Source: Gammaproteobacteria bacterium (GTDB taxonomy: Bacteria; Pseudomonadota; Gammaproteobacteria; Pseudomonadales; Balneatricaceae). From it: DNA of 45,946 nucleotides. Shown in pieces: positions 7,961 through 16,140 of this stretch (positions within the stretch are counted from its first letter, which is position 1; each line of letters begins with the position of its first letter). The DNA lies in NCBI GenBank assembly GCA_024230095.1, contig JAAERS010000316.1:1-45946 (forward strand), given 5' to 3'. The notes beneath the pieces were generated by a model. The model made no database searches and was not told the origin of the DNA. It was given only the letters and a program-made list of their open reading frames with translations. Position numbers and translations under genes: made by a program.

Positions 7961-10162
7961 TTAAGCCATTTCCTGAGGGTCGATATCCAGACTCCAGCGC
8001 AGCTTTTTACCATCTGGATGCTGTTCTAGTAGCAAGCATAGATGACGACAAAGGTTTTGCAAGTGAGCGCGAGAAGGGTGTTGTAACTGTAGCTGTACAC
8101 GGAACTTGTTAGCGCGCTTGGCCATGGCGGCTGGCATGGGGCCAAAGTGCAATAGGTCTTGGCTCATGGCACCCAAGTCTGGGCTGTTTAGTTGGTGCTG
8201 CAACCAAGATAATAGACTGTAGGCCGCCTGCTCATGTCTGGCTTGTACCAAAAACAGGGCCATATGCCCAAAAGGGGGTAATAACCCTAATTGTCGTTGT
8301 TGCAGTGCTTGCTCAGCAAAGGCGTTATAGCCAGATTGGGTGAGCGTGGTGATAACAGGGTGCTCAGCCTGATAGGTTTGGATATAGGCAGTTCCGGGCA
8401 GGTTGGCGCGACCCGCTCGGCCAGCTGTTTGGATGATCAACTGGGCAAGGCGCTCAGGGCCACGAAAATCATTACAAAATAGGCTGCTATCGGCATCAAC
8501 AATAACCGCGGCGGTAACATGGGGGAAGTGATGTCCCTTGGCCAGCATTTGGGTGCCAAGCAAAATGCAAGCCTGGCCCGTATGTACCTGCTCTATCATC
8601 GCTGCCAAGGAGCCTTTTTTGCGGGTTGTATCGCGGTCGATGCGGTGTATGGAAAAGTCTTTGAATAGGCTTTTTAAGTGTTCTTCAATGCGTTCTGTAC
8701 CACTGCCTAAGGGGCGCAGCTGTTGGGCCTGGCAGCTGGGGCATTGCAGGGGAATGGTCTGACGGTTGTCACAGTGATGGCAGTGCAGGCGTGGGGGGTG
8801 CTTGTGCAGGGTCATGCTGGCATCACAAGCCGGACAGGCCGCAGTTTGGCCACAATTTTGGCATTGTAGGCTTGGTGCAAAGCCGCGGCGGTTGAGCATT
8901 AATAGCACCTGATGACCGGTGTGCAGTTCGCGCTGCATGATCTCCCGTAAACGCTCGGAAATGCCAGCCTGCACCGGGTGTAAGCGGAGGTCGATAACCT
9001 CATAGCCTTGTGTGCTGGCATTGCCCGCTCTCTGTTTGAGGGTGTGCAATTGATAGCGGCCTCTTTTTGCATTAGCAAGACTTTCAAGGCTTGGTGTTGC
9101 TGAGCCTAAAAGGATTGGAATGTTGGCGTCGTGGGCGCGTTTTATCGCTACATCGCGACCGTGGTAACGGAATCCTTCTTGCTGTTTAAAGGCTTGGTCG
9201 TGTTCCTCGTCGACGATGATGAGACCTAAATCAGGTATAGGCGTAAACACGGCTGAGCGGGTGCCTAGGATGATATCGCCTTGGCCTAGCCAGCTTTGTT
9301 GCCAGGCATCTAAGCGCTGTTGGTCGGTTAGGCCAGAATGGAGTGCAAGTAAGTGGTTACTAAAGCGATTCTGCAGACGTTCGAGCAATTGGTGGGTGAG
9401 GCCAATTTCAGGCACTAGTATGAGCACTCTCTGAGCGTTAGCTAGGCACTGCTCAATGAGTTGCAGATAAACCTCAGTTTTGCCACTCCCAGTGATGCCT
9501 TGTAACAAGTGGCAAGCGAACGTATTAAACTGTCTGCCGATGCTGTTGTAGGCCTTGGATTGCTCTTGGTTAAGGGTTAGGGGCGGGTTTTGCAGACAAG
9601 GGGCAACGGGTTGAGGTTGGGGCTGAGTTAATGTTACTAGCTGTTTGTCCTGCAGCGGTTTAATGTGTTTGCTGGCTAGGCCTATGGTGGTTAGTTGGTG
9701 CTCACTAAAGAGTTGAGGCAACTGCAATAACTGTTGCCAAACAAGCGCTTGTTTCGGGGCGCGCGTTAAGTCTGGAGCGTTGTTTGAACGTTGCCAAAAG
9801 CGACTGATTAGTTGGTTGTTGTGCCCTTGGCGCAAGCGCACAGGCAGTAAGTGCATAAGGGCATCGCCACTAGGGTATTGGTAGTAGTGGCTAGCCCAAT
9901 TGCCAAGTTGCCATAGGGGCTTTGGTAATAATGGCTGGGAATCCAAAACCTCTAGCACAGGTTTGAGCTTTTCTTGTGCGATATCGCTGTCATCACTATG
10001 CCCCACTACTAGTCCTACACGTTGGCTGCGACCAAAGGGCACTAAAACCCGACAACCGATGGTTGGCGTTGGTGTGGCCTGTGTGCCGGTTAGGGCGGGT
10101 GGCAGATAGGTAAATATCTGGCGGAGGCCGCTGGCGATGACAATATGCAGATACTTGGACAA
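7961..10162 (-). CDS. priA: Primosomal replication restart helicase PriA
   Basis: PriA recognises stalled forks and reloads the replisome as a 3'-5' SF2 helicase. 733 residues, matching the usual length (E. coli 732). The N-terminal 3' DNA-binding domain (about 1-105) precedes Walker A GITGSGKT (222-229) and DEEH (318-321). Eight cysteines at 434, 437, 443, 446, 461, 464, 474 and 477 form the two zinc sites. The later helicase motifs LGTQMLAKGHHFP and QTAGRAGR follow. The start is TTG at 10162; the product begins SKYLHIVIASG, and there is no in-frame ATG before residue 103. No strong ribosome-binding site is seen. It is divergent from rpmE. Confidence 0.96.
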   Translation of the reverse strand: MSKYLHIVIASGLRQIFTYLPPALTGTQATPTPTIGCRVLVPFGRSQRVGLVVGHSDDSDIAQEKLKPVLEVLDSQPLLPKPLWQLGNWASHYYQYPSGDALMHLLPVRLRQGHNNQLISRFWQRSNNAPDLTRAPKQALVWQQLLQLPQLFSEHQLTTIGLASKHIKPLQDKQLVTLTQPQPQPVAPCLQNPPLTLNQEQSKAYNSIGRQFNTFACHLLQGITGSGKTEVYLQLIEQCLANAQRVLILVPEIGLTHQLLERLQNRFSNHLLALHSGLTDQQRLDAWQQSWLGQGDIILGTRSAVFTPIPDLGLIIVDEEHDQAFKQQEGFRYHGRDVAIKRAHDANIPILLGSATPSLESLANAKRGRYQLHTLKQRAGNASTQGYEVIDLRLHPVQAGISERLREIMQRELHTGHQVLLMLNRRGFAPSLQCQNCGQTAACPACDASMTLHKHPPRLHCHHCDNRQTIPLQCPSCQAQQLRPLGSGTERIEEHLKSLFKDFSIHRIDRDTTRKKGSLAAMIEQVHTGQACILLGTQMLAKGHHFPHVTAAVIVDADSSLFCNDFRGPERLAQLIIQTAGRAGRANLPGTAYIQTYQAEHPVITTLTQSGYNAFAEQALQQRQLGLLPPFGHMALFLVQARHEQAAYSLLSWLQHQLNSPDLGAMSQDLLHFGPMPAAMAKRANKFRVQLQLQHPSRAHLQNLCRHLCLLLEQHPDGKKLRWSLDIDPQEMA

Positions 10163-10278
10163 AGGATTGGCGATTGCTTGCTAGAATGTGATTCCAGCAT
10201 GCTACACCATTGCATAGACACTCGCTATGGAAAGACCGTAAAATATACTATGAAATAACCTTCGCCTGTTGAAAGTGC

Positions 10279-10306
10279 TTGACCTTGAGCCAAGGTCTGC
10301 TAAAAT
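10279..10306 (+). promoter_or_regulatory. rpmE promoter
   Basis: TTGACC (10279-10284), 16 bases, TAAAAT (10301-10306), about 100 bases before rpmE. An imperfect inverted repeat, ACCTTGAGCCAAGGT, overlaps the -35 and spacer and could be an operator. Confidence 0.7.
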
Positions 10307-10407
10307 TCCGCCTCTTGTTTTTGGAGGTTCGACTGGCGAGCGTCCTAATTGGGTACGGTGCTTGACGTTGATCAGGTGGCGGTGCCATAACCTAAGGGGT
10401 TAAATCC

Positions 10408-10620
10408 ATGCAATCTGATATTCATCCAAAGTATGAAGCTATCAAGGCAACTTGTTCTTGTGGCAACGTTGTAGAAACTCGTTCTACGCTATGTAAAGAC
10501 ATCCATATTGACGTATGTTCTGCTTGTCACCCATTCTACACGGGTAAGCAGAAGGTACTGGACACAGGCGGTCGTATCGATCGTTTCAACCGTCGTTTCG
10601 GTTCGCGCAGCAGCAAGTAA
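10408..10620 (+). CDS. rpmE: 50S ribosomal protein L31, zinc-binding type
   Basis: L31 bridges the two ribosomal subunits. 70 residues, the usual length. Cysteines at 16, 18, 37 and 40 (CSC ... CSAC) form the zinc site that marks the primary, Zn-containing paralogue, as opposed to the Zur-controlled C-minus type. The typical [21 protein letters not shown] core is present. AAGGGG lies upstream of ATG 10408. It has its own promoter and a strong terminator and is divergent from priA, as in Pseudomonas. Confidence 0.98.
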   Translation: MQSDIHPKYEAIKATCSCGNVVETRSTLCKDIHIDVCSACHPFYTGKQKVLDTGGRIDRFNRRFGSRSSK

Positions 10621-10638
10621 TTACTGCGCCATTCAGTC

Positions 10639-10672
10639 AAAAAAACCAGATGCGAATACATCTGGTTTTTTT
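10639..10672 (+). terminator. Rho-independent terminator of rpmE
   Basis: CCAGATG (10646-10652), loop cgaata, CATCTGG (10659-10665), flanked by seven A and seven T. The symmetric A/T tracts mean it could also work leftward. Confidence 0.93.
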
Positions 10673-10752
10673 GTGCCTAAAATTTGCCCTCTGAAGCCGC
10701 ATTGTTGGTAGTCGATACTCTAAGTTATCTAATACGAAGGCAGTCAGTCATA

Positions 10753-11182
10753 ATGAAGATTAGGCGATTAGGTATGTTGATGTTGGCGCGGCGGTGCAGC
10801 AGTGCGTTGGCGGTAATGCCCTGTACGAATCCAATTTACCAATCTAAGCAGCAACCTTTGACTAATGGGTCTGTGCTGACGGCGATACCATTACTATGGG
10901 TAACGCAAAACGTCTACGACTGGCGCAGATTAATACGCCTGAGTTAGGTCGAAATGATCGGCCTGAACAGCCCATGGCGGTGGCGGCCAAACAATCTGTG
11001 CAGGCCTTTTTGGCGGTAGTAGAAGGAAGAGTGGCCAAGGTCTCTACTACAAAACGCAATTGGCTGCATCGATGCGTGGTTGGTTGGTTTGGCGGCGTTT
11101 AAAACCAACGCAACGCCAGCGAGGCTTTAAATCTCGGTTGTTGAGTCTTGTGCATCCTTATAGGTTGACTAGGCAGCCCTAA
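10753..11182 (+). pseudogene. Degraded thermonuclease (SNase-family) gene
   Basis: Pieces of one nuclease lie in three reading frames. A possible N-terminus starts at ATG 10753 (MKIRRLGMLMLA). A shift near 10870 leads to ADGDTITM...KRLRLAQINTPELG (from about 10875), the N-terminal core of staphylococcal-nuclease-like proteins (V.DGDT ... RLRL..I.TPE). That frame stops at 11100-11102. A third frame carries a C-terminus, MRGWLVWRRLKPTQRQRGFKSRLL...LVHPYR (11072-11179), ending at TAA 11180. The middle part, which should hold the DRYGR catalytic segment, is missing. About 430 bases remain of an expected 700 or more. A thermonuclease gene follows rpmE in Pseudomonas, supporting the identity. The end overlaps the convergent mrcA stop. 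Confidence 0.75.
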
Positions 11183-13677
11183 AATACTTGCTCTGGAGTC
11201 ACTTCTAGGGAGTCGCCCGTGTTTTGGTCTGAGGTTTGGGGGGATTGTGCGGTGGGGGCATATTCTTCGCGAAATATCTCAAACATGCTGTTGCTGTCAT
11301 TTTGTCGAGCTAGCAGACCGGTTTCTTTATTGATGCGAACTTCGATCATCTGATTGGGCAGAGTGCGCGATGATTCTGGCACATCTTTTAGAGCTTCTGC
11401 CATAAAGTCGATCCAGATCGGTAGTGCTGCGGTGCTCCCGAACTCGTTACGTCCAAGCGGTTTAGGTTGATCAAAACCGACCCAAGCGGTGGCGACTAGC
11501 TGGTTATTGTACCCCGAGAACCAGGCATCTTTTTGGTCGTTGGTGGTGCCAGTTTTGCCCGCTAGATCTTGACGTTCCAGCTTCAAGGCGCGGCGCCCCG
11601 TGCCTTGCGTGATAACGTCTTGTAGTATGGTATGTAGTATGTAATTTACGCGTTCGTCCATGATGCGCTCGGCAATGGGCAAGTGCGTAATGCGGGGGCC
11701 CTCAAGAAGGCTTTGTTCTTCTTCATCGAGGGCCATGATGGCGCTGTCGGCAATATTAATCGTGGTGTCTGTCGGGTTGAGGCTTATCAACTCCGCCTTA
11801 GGCAAGTATTCGCAGTTTTCACATACCGTGATGGGTTCGGCCTGATAGAGGACCTTGCCGGCGCTATCTTCAATGCGCTCGATGAAATAAGGTTTTATGG
11901 CATAACCGGTATTGGCAATGGCGGCATAACCTGTGGCTACATCAATGGGCGGTACCGAAGCACTGCCCAAGGCCAGGGATAGGTTGCGTGGCAAGTGCTC
12001 TGGTTTAAAGCCAAATGGTACCGCATAATTGATGGCCTTACGGGTACCTATTTCACGCAATAGGCGAATCGAAACCAGGTTTCTGGATTTATACAAAGCT
12101 TGGCGTAGGCGAGTGGGACCAAAAAACTTGCCGCTGTAGTTTTCGGGCCGCCAAGAGTTCTCGAGGCTAGCGTCATTAAATACCACCGGCGCATCGTTGA
12201 TGAGGGTGGATGCGGTAAATCCTTGCTCCATGGCCGCTGAATAGATAAACGGCTTAAAGTTGGAGCCGGGTTGGCGCAGGGCTTGAGTGGCACGATTGAA
12301 TTTGCTGTGCAGGTATTCGAAACCCCCTACCAGAGCAATGATGGCACCATCTTGCGGGTCAAGAGCAACAATCGAGCCTTGGGCATCAGGAACTTGGGAT
12401 AAAAACCACAAACTGGATTCACCGTAAGCTTTGCGAATACGTATCTGGTCTCCCACTTTTAGTATATCGGTGATCAAAGCGGGTTTGGCCCCGAGGTGGT
12501 CAATACTGATGCGAGGTCTGACCCATTCCATGTCCTCATAACGTATTTCGGCAGTTTTTTTATAACGCAACAACAGTTGTGCGGTTTGTTTTTCCTGGTC
12601 AATACTGCGCACGATGGCAGGTTGTAGTGGCCCTAATACGGGTGTTCGATTGAGGATGCGTTCGGCTTCTTGGTCGCTAAGTTGATCGCCGTGGTTAGTC
12701 TGTACGCCTCTGAAGCCGTGGCGCCGATCGTATGCCAATAGGCCTTTTTGTACGGCGTATTGGGCGGCGTCCTGTAGTTTACTGTCAATGGTGGTATATA
12801 CCCGATAACCCCCGGTGTAGACATCCTTAATGGGAAAGGTGTCCAGTAGTTCTTGACGCACCATTTCTGCCACATAGGATGCTTGGGTTTCTGGTGTAAG
12901 ACTATGGAAGCGGGCGGTAATGGGGGCGGATAGGGCATCGGCATGTTGCAGTTCATTGATATAATTGAGCTCAAGCATGCGGCCCAGAATCCAGTCGCGG
13001 CGTATCTTTGCGCGCTGTGGGTTGGATATGGGATTGTAGCGTGAGGGAGCCTTGTAAAGGCCTGCCATCATTGCTTGCTCGGCAAGTGTTAGGTCCCACA
13101 TGTGGCGCCCATAGTAAACTTGGGCAGCGGCTTCAATGCCGTAGGCACGGTGACCCATAAACATTTTGTTGAAATACATTTCTAGAATTTGATCTTTGTC
13201 GAGTTCCTGCTCGATCTGCAAGGAAAGCAGGATCTCATTGAATTTGCGACTAAAGGTTTGGTCAAGAGTGAGCAAATAGTTGCGAGCCACCTGCATGGTC
13301 AGTGTGCTGCCGCCGCCTTGTATGCGGCCGCCAGCTTGCACCATGCGCACGGCAGCTCGAAGCAGTGCTTTGGGGTCTACGCCATAGTGGTGATAAAAAT
13401 TTTCATCTTCGGCAGAAATGAGGGCGTTGATGTAGTTTTGCGGCACCTGATCTATGCGTAGCGGCACACGGCGTTTTTCACCAAATTCTGAAATAAGCTT
13501 ACCGTCCTTGGAATAGACGCGCAAAGGTGTTTGTAAATGAAAATCGCGCAGGCTTGCCACGTCGGGAAGGCGAGGGACAAGGTAGAACCAAGTAAAAGCA
13601 GCAAACACAATACTTGCTGCTATTCCAAGGCCGGTACTCCAAAAAATAAGCCGCTTGAAGCGGCGACGAAAAGCCAT
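11179..13677 (-). CDS. mrcA: Penicillin-binding protein 1A, bifunctional
   Basis: A class A PBP that polymerises glycan strands and cross-links peptides in the periplasm. 832 residues. One N-terminal membrane anchor (about 10-34) is followed by the GT51 glycosyltransferase with catalytic Glu in SAEDENFYHHYG (E90-E92 region) and GGSTLTMQ. An OB-like insert (about 320-425) typical of PBP1A comes next. The transpeptidase has Ser472 in PGSNFKP (SxxK), SRN at 531-533 and KTGTT at 708-712. ATG 13677 is used. It is divergent from the pil cluster across a 151-base gap, as ponA/pilMNOPQ in Pseudomonas. The stop overlaps the degraded nuclease remnant. Confidence 0.96.
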   Translation of the reverse strand: MAFRRRFKRLIFWSTGLGIAASIVFAAFTWFYLVPRLPDVASLRDFHLQTPLRVYSKDGKLISEFGEKRRVPLRIDQVPQNYINALISAEDENFYHHYGVDPKALLRAAVRMVQAGGRIQGGGSTLTMQVARNYLLTLDQTFSRKFNEILLSLQIEQELDKDQILEMYFNKMFMGHRAYGIEAAAQVYYGRHMWDLTLAEQAMMAGLYKAPSRYNPISNPQRAKIRRDWILGRMLELNYINELQHADALSAPITARFHSLTPETQASYVAEMVRQELLDTFPIKDVYTGGYRVYTTIDSKLQDAAQYAVQKGLLAYDRRHGFRGVQTNHGDQLSDQEAERILNRTPVLGPLQPAIVRSIDQEKQTAQLLLRYKKTAEIRYEDMEWVRPRISIDHLGAKPALITDILKVGDQIRIRKAYGESSLWFLSQVPDAQGSIVALDPQDGAIIALVGGFEYLHSKFNRATQALRQPGSNFKPFIYSAAMEQGFTASTLINDAPVVFNDASLENSWRPENYSGKFFGPTRLRQALYKSRNLVSIRLLREIGTRKAINYAVPFGFKPEHLPRNLSLALGSASVPPIDVATGYAAIANTGYAIKPYFIERIEDSAGKVLYQAEPITVCENCEYLPKAELISLNPTDTTINIADSAIMALDEEEQSLLEGPRITHLPIAERIMDERVNYILHTILQDVITQGTGRRALKLERQDLAGKTGTTNDQKDAWFSGYNNQLVATAWVGFDQPKPLGRNEFGSTAALPIWIDFMAEALKDVPESSRTLPNQMIEVRINKETGLLARQNDSNSMFEIFREEYAPTAQSPQTSDQNTGDSLEVTPEQVF

Positions 13678-13828
13678 GCTATGCTTAGAGAGTCATTCTG
13701 CTATATGGTTGAGTGTCAGTGGTGAAGTATATATAAGAATTATTCGGTTTAGCCAGTACTGGGGGAAAAATACCCGAAATGCTTGTCTTAAGCCAAGCTA
13801 GTGAAAGATACAAGGAGGTATCGTCACC

Positions 13829-14701
13829 ATGCTTAGTTCCTTTTTCACACGTTGGTCACTAGGCCTCTACTTAGGAAATGACGTTCTACAGGCGGTACTG
13901 CTGCAATGGTCCGTGGGGCGCATGCTATTGCGTGGTAGTTGGGCACAAGAGCGGCTTTCGTCAGACTCATTAGAGGGCGCCTTAGAAGCACTGTTGGTCA
14001 TCATTATTGATGACCTGCACGCGCTCAAACCCCTACCTCAACTGGTCATCAATTTGGGTTTGCCTCAACAGTGCTGTGCCTGGCAGCCTGTGCTCGACGA
14101 GGATCCGGTAATGTGGCAACGTCAAGCCGCCATGCAGTGGCAAGTGGACCCATCGCAAGTCTACCTGGATGTGTTACCTATAGCGCCAAAGATGGGGCTC
14201 TTGGTGAGTACGCCTTGTCAGCCTTTGGAAACTGTATTTGTTCATTTACAGGCTTTGCAGGTGCTAACTCATCAGCCTCTGGAAATTTGTCTGGAAACCG
14301 ATGTCAGTAGCTTATTTAAGCTCTGGCCTTGGCGTATGCGTCAGCAACTGATACTAGCCCCGTGGGTAGCTGAGCAAAGGGGCCTGTTTGTGGATGCTGC
14401 CGGCCTACATAGCTGCAGTTATAACGACCTGGCTTTACGCGAAGGGTGTCATATTTGGTGTGCACAGGATGCAGCAGAGGTGCCAAAAAATGTGTACCGA
14501 TGGCATTGGCAGGTGACAGGCTTGTCAGCAGTAATGCTGCATGCGTGGCATTTGGCCTACCTGCCTACTTGTGTTTGGCATGGTGCTTGGCCTTGGGTTG
14601 CTTGGCGTTGTGTGACCCCCCTTAGTGGTCATCAGTACTATAGTTTGGTTACCGGTTGGCCTGTTCCTAATTGGATTAACAAGCGCTTAACATTGGCCTA
14701 A
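13829..14701 (+). CDS. pilM: Divergent PilM/HofM-like protein
   Basis: A 290-residue cytoplasmic protein in the pilM position, beginning the cluster divergent from mrcA. PilM is an actin-fold protein that recruits PilN on the inner face of the inner membrane. The N-terminal LGLYLGNDVLQAVLLQ resembles the first strand pair of the PilM/HofM fold (LG.D.G...L.AV.L). Later segments (QAAMQWQVDPSQVYLDV, LLVSTPCQPL, LEICLETD) fit the aligned parts of HofM. The glycine-rich nucleotide loops expected of full PilM are not clear, and it is shorter than PilM (about 354). It is rich in Trp and Gln, unlike typical PilM. A perfect AAGGAGG (13812-13818) precedes ATG 13829. Identity rests partly on gene order; PilM versus HofM is unresolved. 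Confidence 0.7.
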   Translation: MLSSFFTRWSLGLYLGNDVLQAVLLQWSVGRMLLRGSWAQERLSSDSLEGALEALLVIIIDDLHALKPLPQLVINLGLPQQCCAWQPVLDEDPVMWQRQAAMQWQVDPSQVYLDVLPIAPKMGLLVSTPCQPLETVFVHLQALQVLTHQPLEICLETDVSSLFKLWPWRMRQQLILAPWVAEQRGLFVDAAGLHSCSYNDLALREGCHIWCAQDAAEVPKNVYRWHWQVTGLSAVMLHAWHLAYLPTCVWHGAWPWVAWRCVTPLSGHQYYSLVTGWPVPNWINKRLTLA

Positions 14702-14710
14702 GGGGTGAGT

Positions 14711-15307
14711 ATGGGTGACCCAGTGTGGACTCAAGACTCGGGGCAATGGTCTATATGGATGCCTCGCCTATATCAGCAACATAATATGTTGCCTTGGCGG
14801 CCTACCTGGGTGAGTAGGCGTGGAAGCTTGCTGTCCCGTTGGGGTAGCCTGCTTATATTTGTGATTTTGTTAATTGCTGTCAGCGCTTATCTGTTGCACG
14901 GGCAGCGACAACAGCAACTGGTTAGCTTGCAGCAAACCTTGCAAGCGCATATTCAGCTTAGTCAGCAACGGCTGCTGCCCCAGCGACAAGTGCACAAACT
15001 GTGGTTGAGAAAACAGGCGGCGACTGCGGATTGGCTCTATTGGCAGCAGCAAAGCCAGCATGCCATGCAGGCGCTCTTGTTACTGCAAAATATGCTGCGT
15101 GATACACAGGGCCACTTTAAGTCCGTGCAAATTCAGACGACCGGATTGAATGTGCATTTGGTCACTCAACTATCTTGGTCGCGTTTGGCTTCAGGCTGGT
15201 GGTTGCCTCCAGCAGCGACCTTGCTGAAGGTGGAAAAAGCCCAGCCGCAAGCGCCAGCCAACGCGACCCAAGTAGAGTGGCATCTTCAAGTCGAGATTGC
15301 CCCGTGA
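14711..15307 (+). CDS. pilN: PilN-like pilus assembly protein
   Basis: A bitopic inner-membrane protein of 198 residues. PilN has a short cytoplasmic N-terminus whose 'NLLPWR' motif docks into PilM; here HNMLPWRPTW appears, preceding one membrane segment (RWGSLLIFVILLIAVSAYLL). A Gln/Leu-rich coiled region follows, then a small ferredoxin-like periplasmic domain ending VEWHLQVEIAP. The docking motif lies about 25 residues further in than in standard PilN. ATG 14711 is preferred because AGGGG (14701-14705) lies five bases upstream; the GTG at 14705 lies inside that site. It starts nine bases after pilM and overlaps the next gene by four bases. Confidence 0.8.
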   Translation: MGDPVWTQDSGQWSIWMPRLYQQHNMLPWRPTWVSRRGSLLSRWGSLLIFVILLIAVSAYLLHGQRQQQLVSLQQTLQAHIQLSQQRLLPQRQVHKLWLRKQAATADWLYWQQQSQHAMQALLLLQNMLRDTQGHFKSVQIQTTGLNVHLVTQLSWSRLASGWWLPPAATLLKVEKAQPQAPANATQVEWHLQVEIAP

Positions 15308-16140
15308 ATATATCTGGGCTGCCTTGGTGGCTGCGCCATTATGGCAGCCTATTGGGCTTGGGGATTAATGGGGCGCTAATCATAACATTACTGGCATGGC
15401 GACATGTGCCTTGGTATGGATTAGACGTTACACAACTCATTATGCCCTCGGATTTATTATCTACAGAGTTTGATGTTGTGCCGGTGCCTCAGTTGCCGAT
15501 CATGAGCAAGGTGTTGGTGACCCAGTTGCATGGGCAATTATTACAGCACTTTGCCGGCCATAGTGCTGACCTTAATAGTGATTTTGGTGAAGATTGGTTG
15601 GTTTTTAGTTTCTCTTTGGCGCCACAGCAGTTGTCACTTTTGGGTTTAATGCCCGCCTGGCCTGGTTGGCAATTACAGTATTTATCCTTGCAGCCTAAGG
15701 CTGGGCGCTGGTCTCTACAGGGTCGCTGGCAGCCAGTGGGAACAATGCGGTTAGCCAAGCCTAAATGGCAATACCTTGGGGCGGCTCAAGCTTTCGATGT
15801 AGGCTTTTGGCAGCTCACGCCAGTGACATCTTTGGTCACAGGTATGGCTAGGCAAACATTGGTAGAGCATGCTTCTGAGCAGTATGAAAAACAGACAAAA
15901 ACGATTTGGCGTTATGTGGGTTATGTTCAAAGTGGGCCATCGCTAGACGTTGGAGCTTGGCTGCGTGTTTTTGATAACACGGGTTCAGCGGTATTTTGCT
16001 TCGTTCACGAAGGAGATGTTTGTCAGGGATGGGTGGCTGAGAAAATCAGTAAAACCGATTTGTTTTTAAATCGAGATGGTCAGCGGCAACAACTTCACTA
16101 TAGCCAGTCAGGGAGTAACAGTGATGGGACGTTATGGTAA
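15304..16140 (+). CDS. Probable PilO-PilP fusion protein
   Basis: A 278-residue protein occupying the place of both pilO and pilP. The N-terminus (VNISGLPWWLRHYGSLLGLGINGALIITLLAW) is a PilO-like cytoplasmic tail plus one membrane helix. A periplasmic region of about 130 residues follows. The C-terminal segment from about residue 190 (TIWRYVGYVQSG ... VFCFVHEGDVCQGWVAEKISKTDLFLNRDGQ) has the layout of the PilP core, which contacts the PilQ secretin (F.G....G ... G..v..GD..G ... I....I.L...G). PilP is normally a separate lipoprotein; no lipobox or second gene is present. GTG 15304 overlaps the pilN stop as GTGA. The frame is open upstream to 15175, but that would lie inside pilN. The PilP assignment is by pattern, not alignment. 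Confidence 0.6.
   Translation: MNISGLPWWLRHYGSLLGLGINGALIITLLAWRHVPWYGLDVTQLIMPSDLLSTEFDVVPVPQLPIMSKVLVTQLHGQLLQHFAGHSADLNSDFGEDWLVFSFSLAPQQLSLLGLMPAWPGWQLQYLSLQPKAGRWSLQGRWQPVGTMRLAKPKWQYLGAAQAFDVGFWQLTPVTSLVTGMARQTLVEHASEQYEKQTKTIWRYVGYVQSGPSLDVGAWLRVFDNTGSAVFCFVHEGDVCQGWVAEKISKTDLFLNRDGQRQQLHYSQSGSNSDGTLW

Noticed and set aside
10684-10947. 87-codon frame after rpmE as a real small gene
   Set aside because: Its start overlaps the rpmE trailer, and its 3' half reads the thermonuclease remnant out of frame.
15175-15303. N-terminal extension of the PilO/PilP-like protein to an earlier ATG
   Set aside because: It would overlap pilN by 133 bases and place 43 polar residues before the membrane helix; GTG 15304 overlaps the pilN stop in the usual coupled way.
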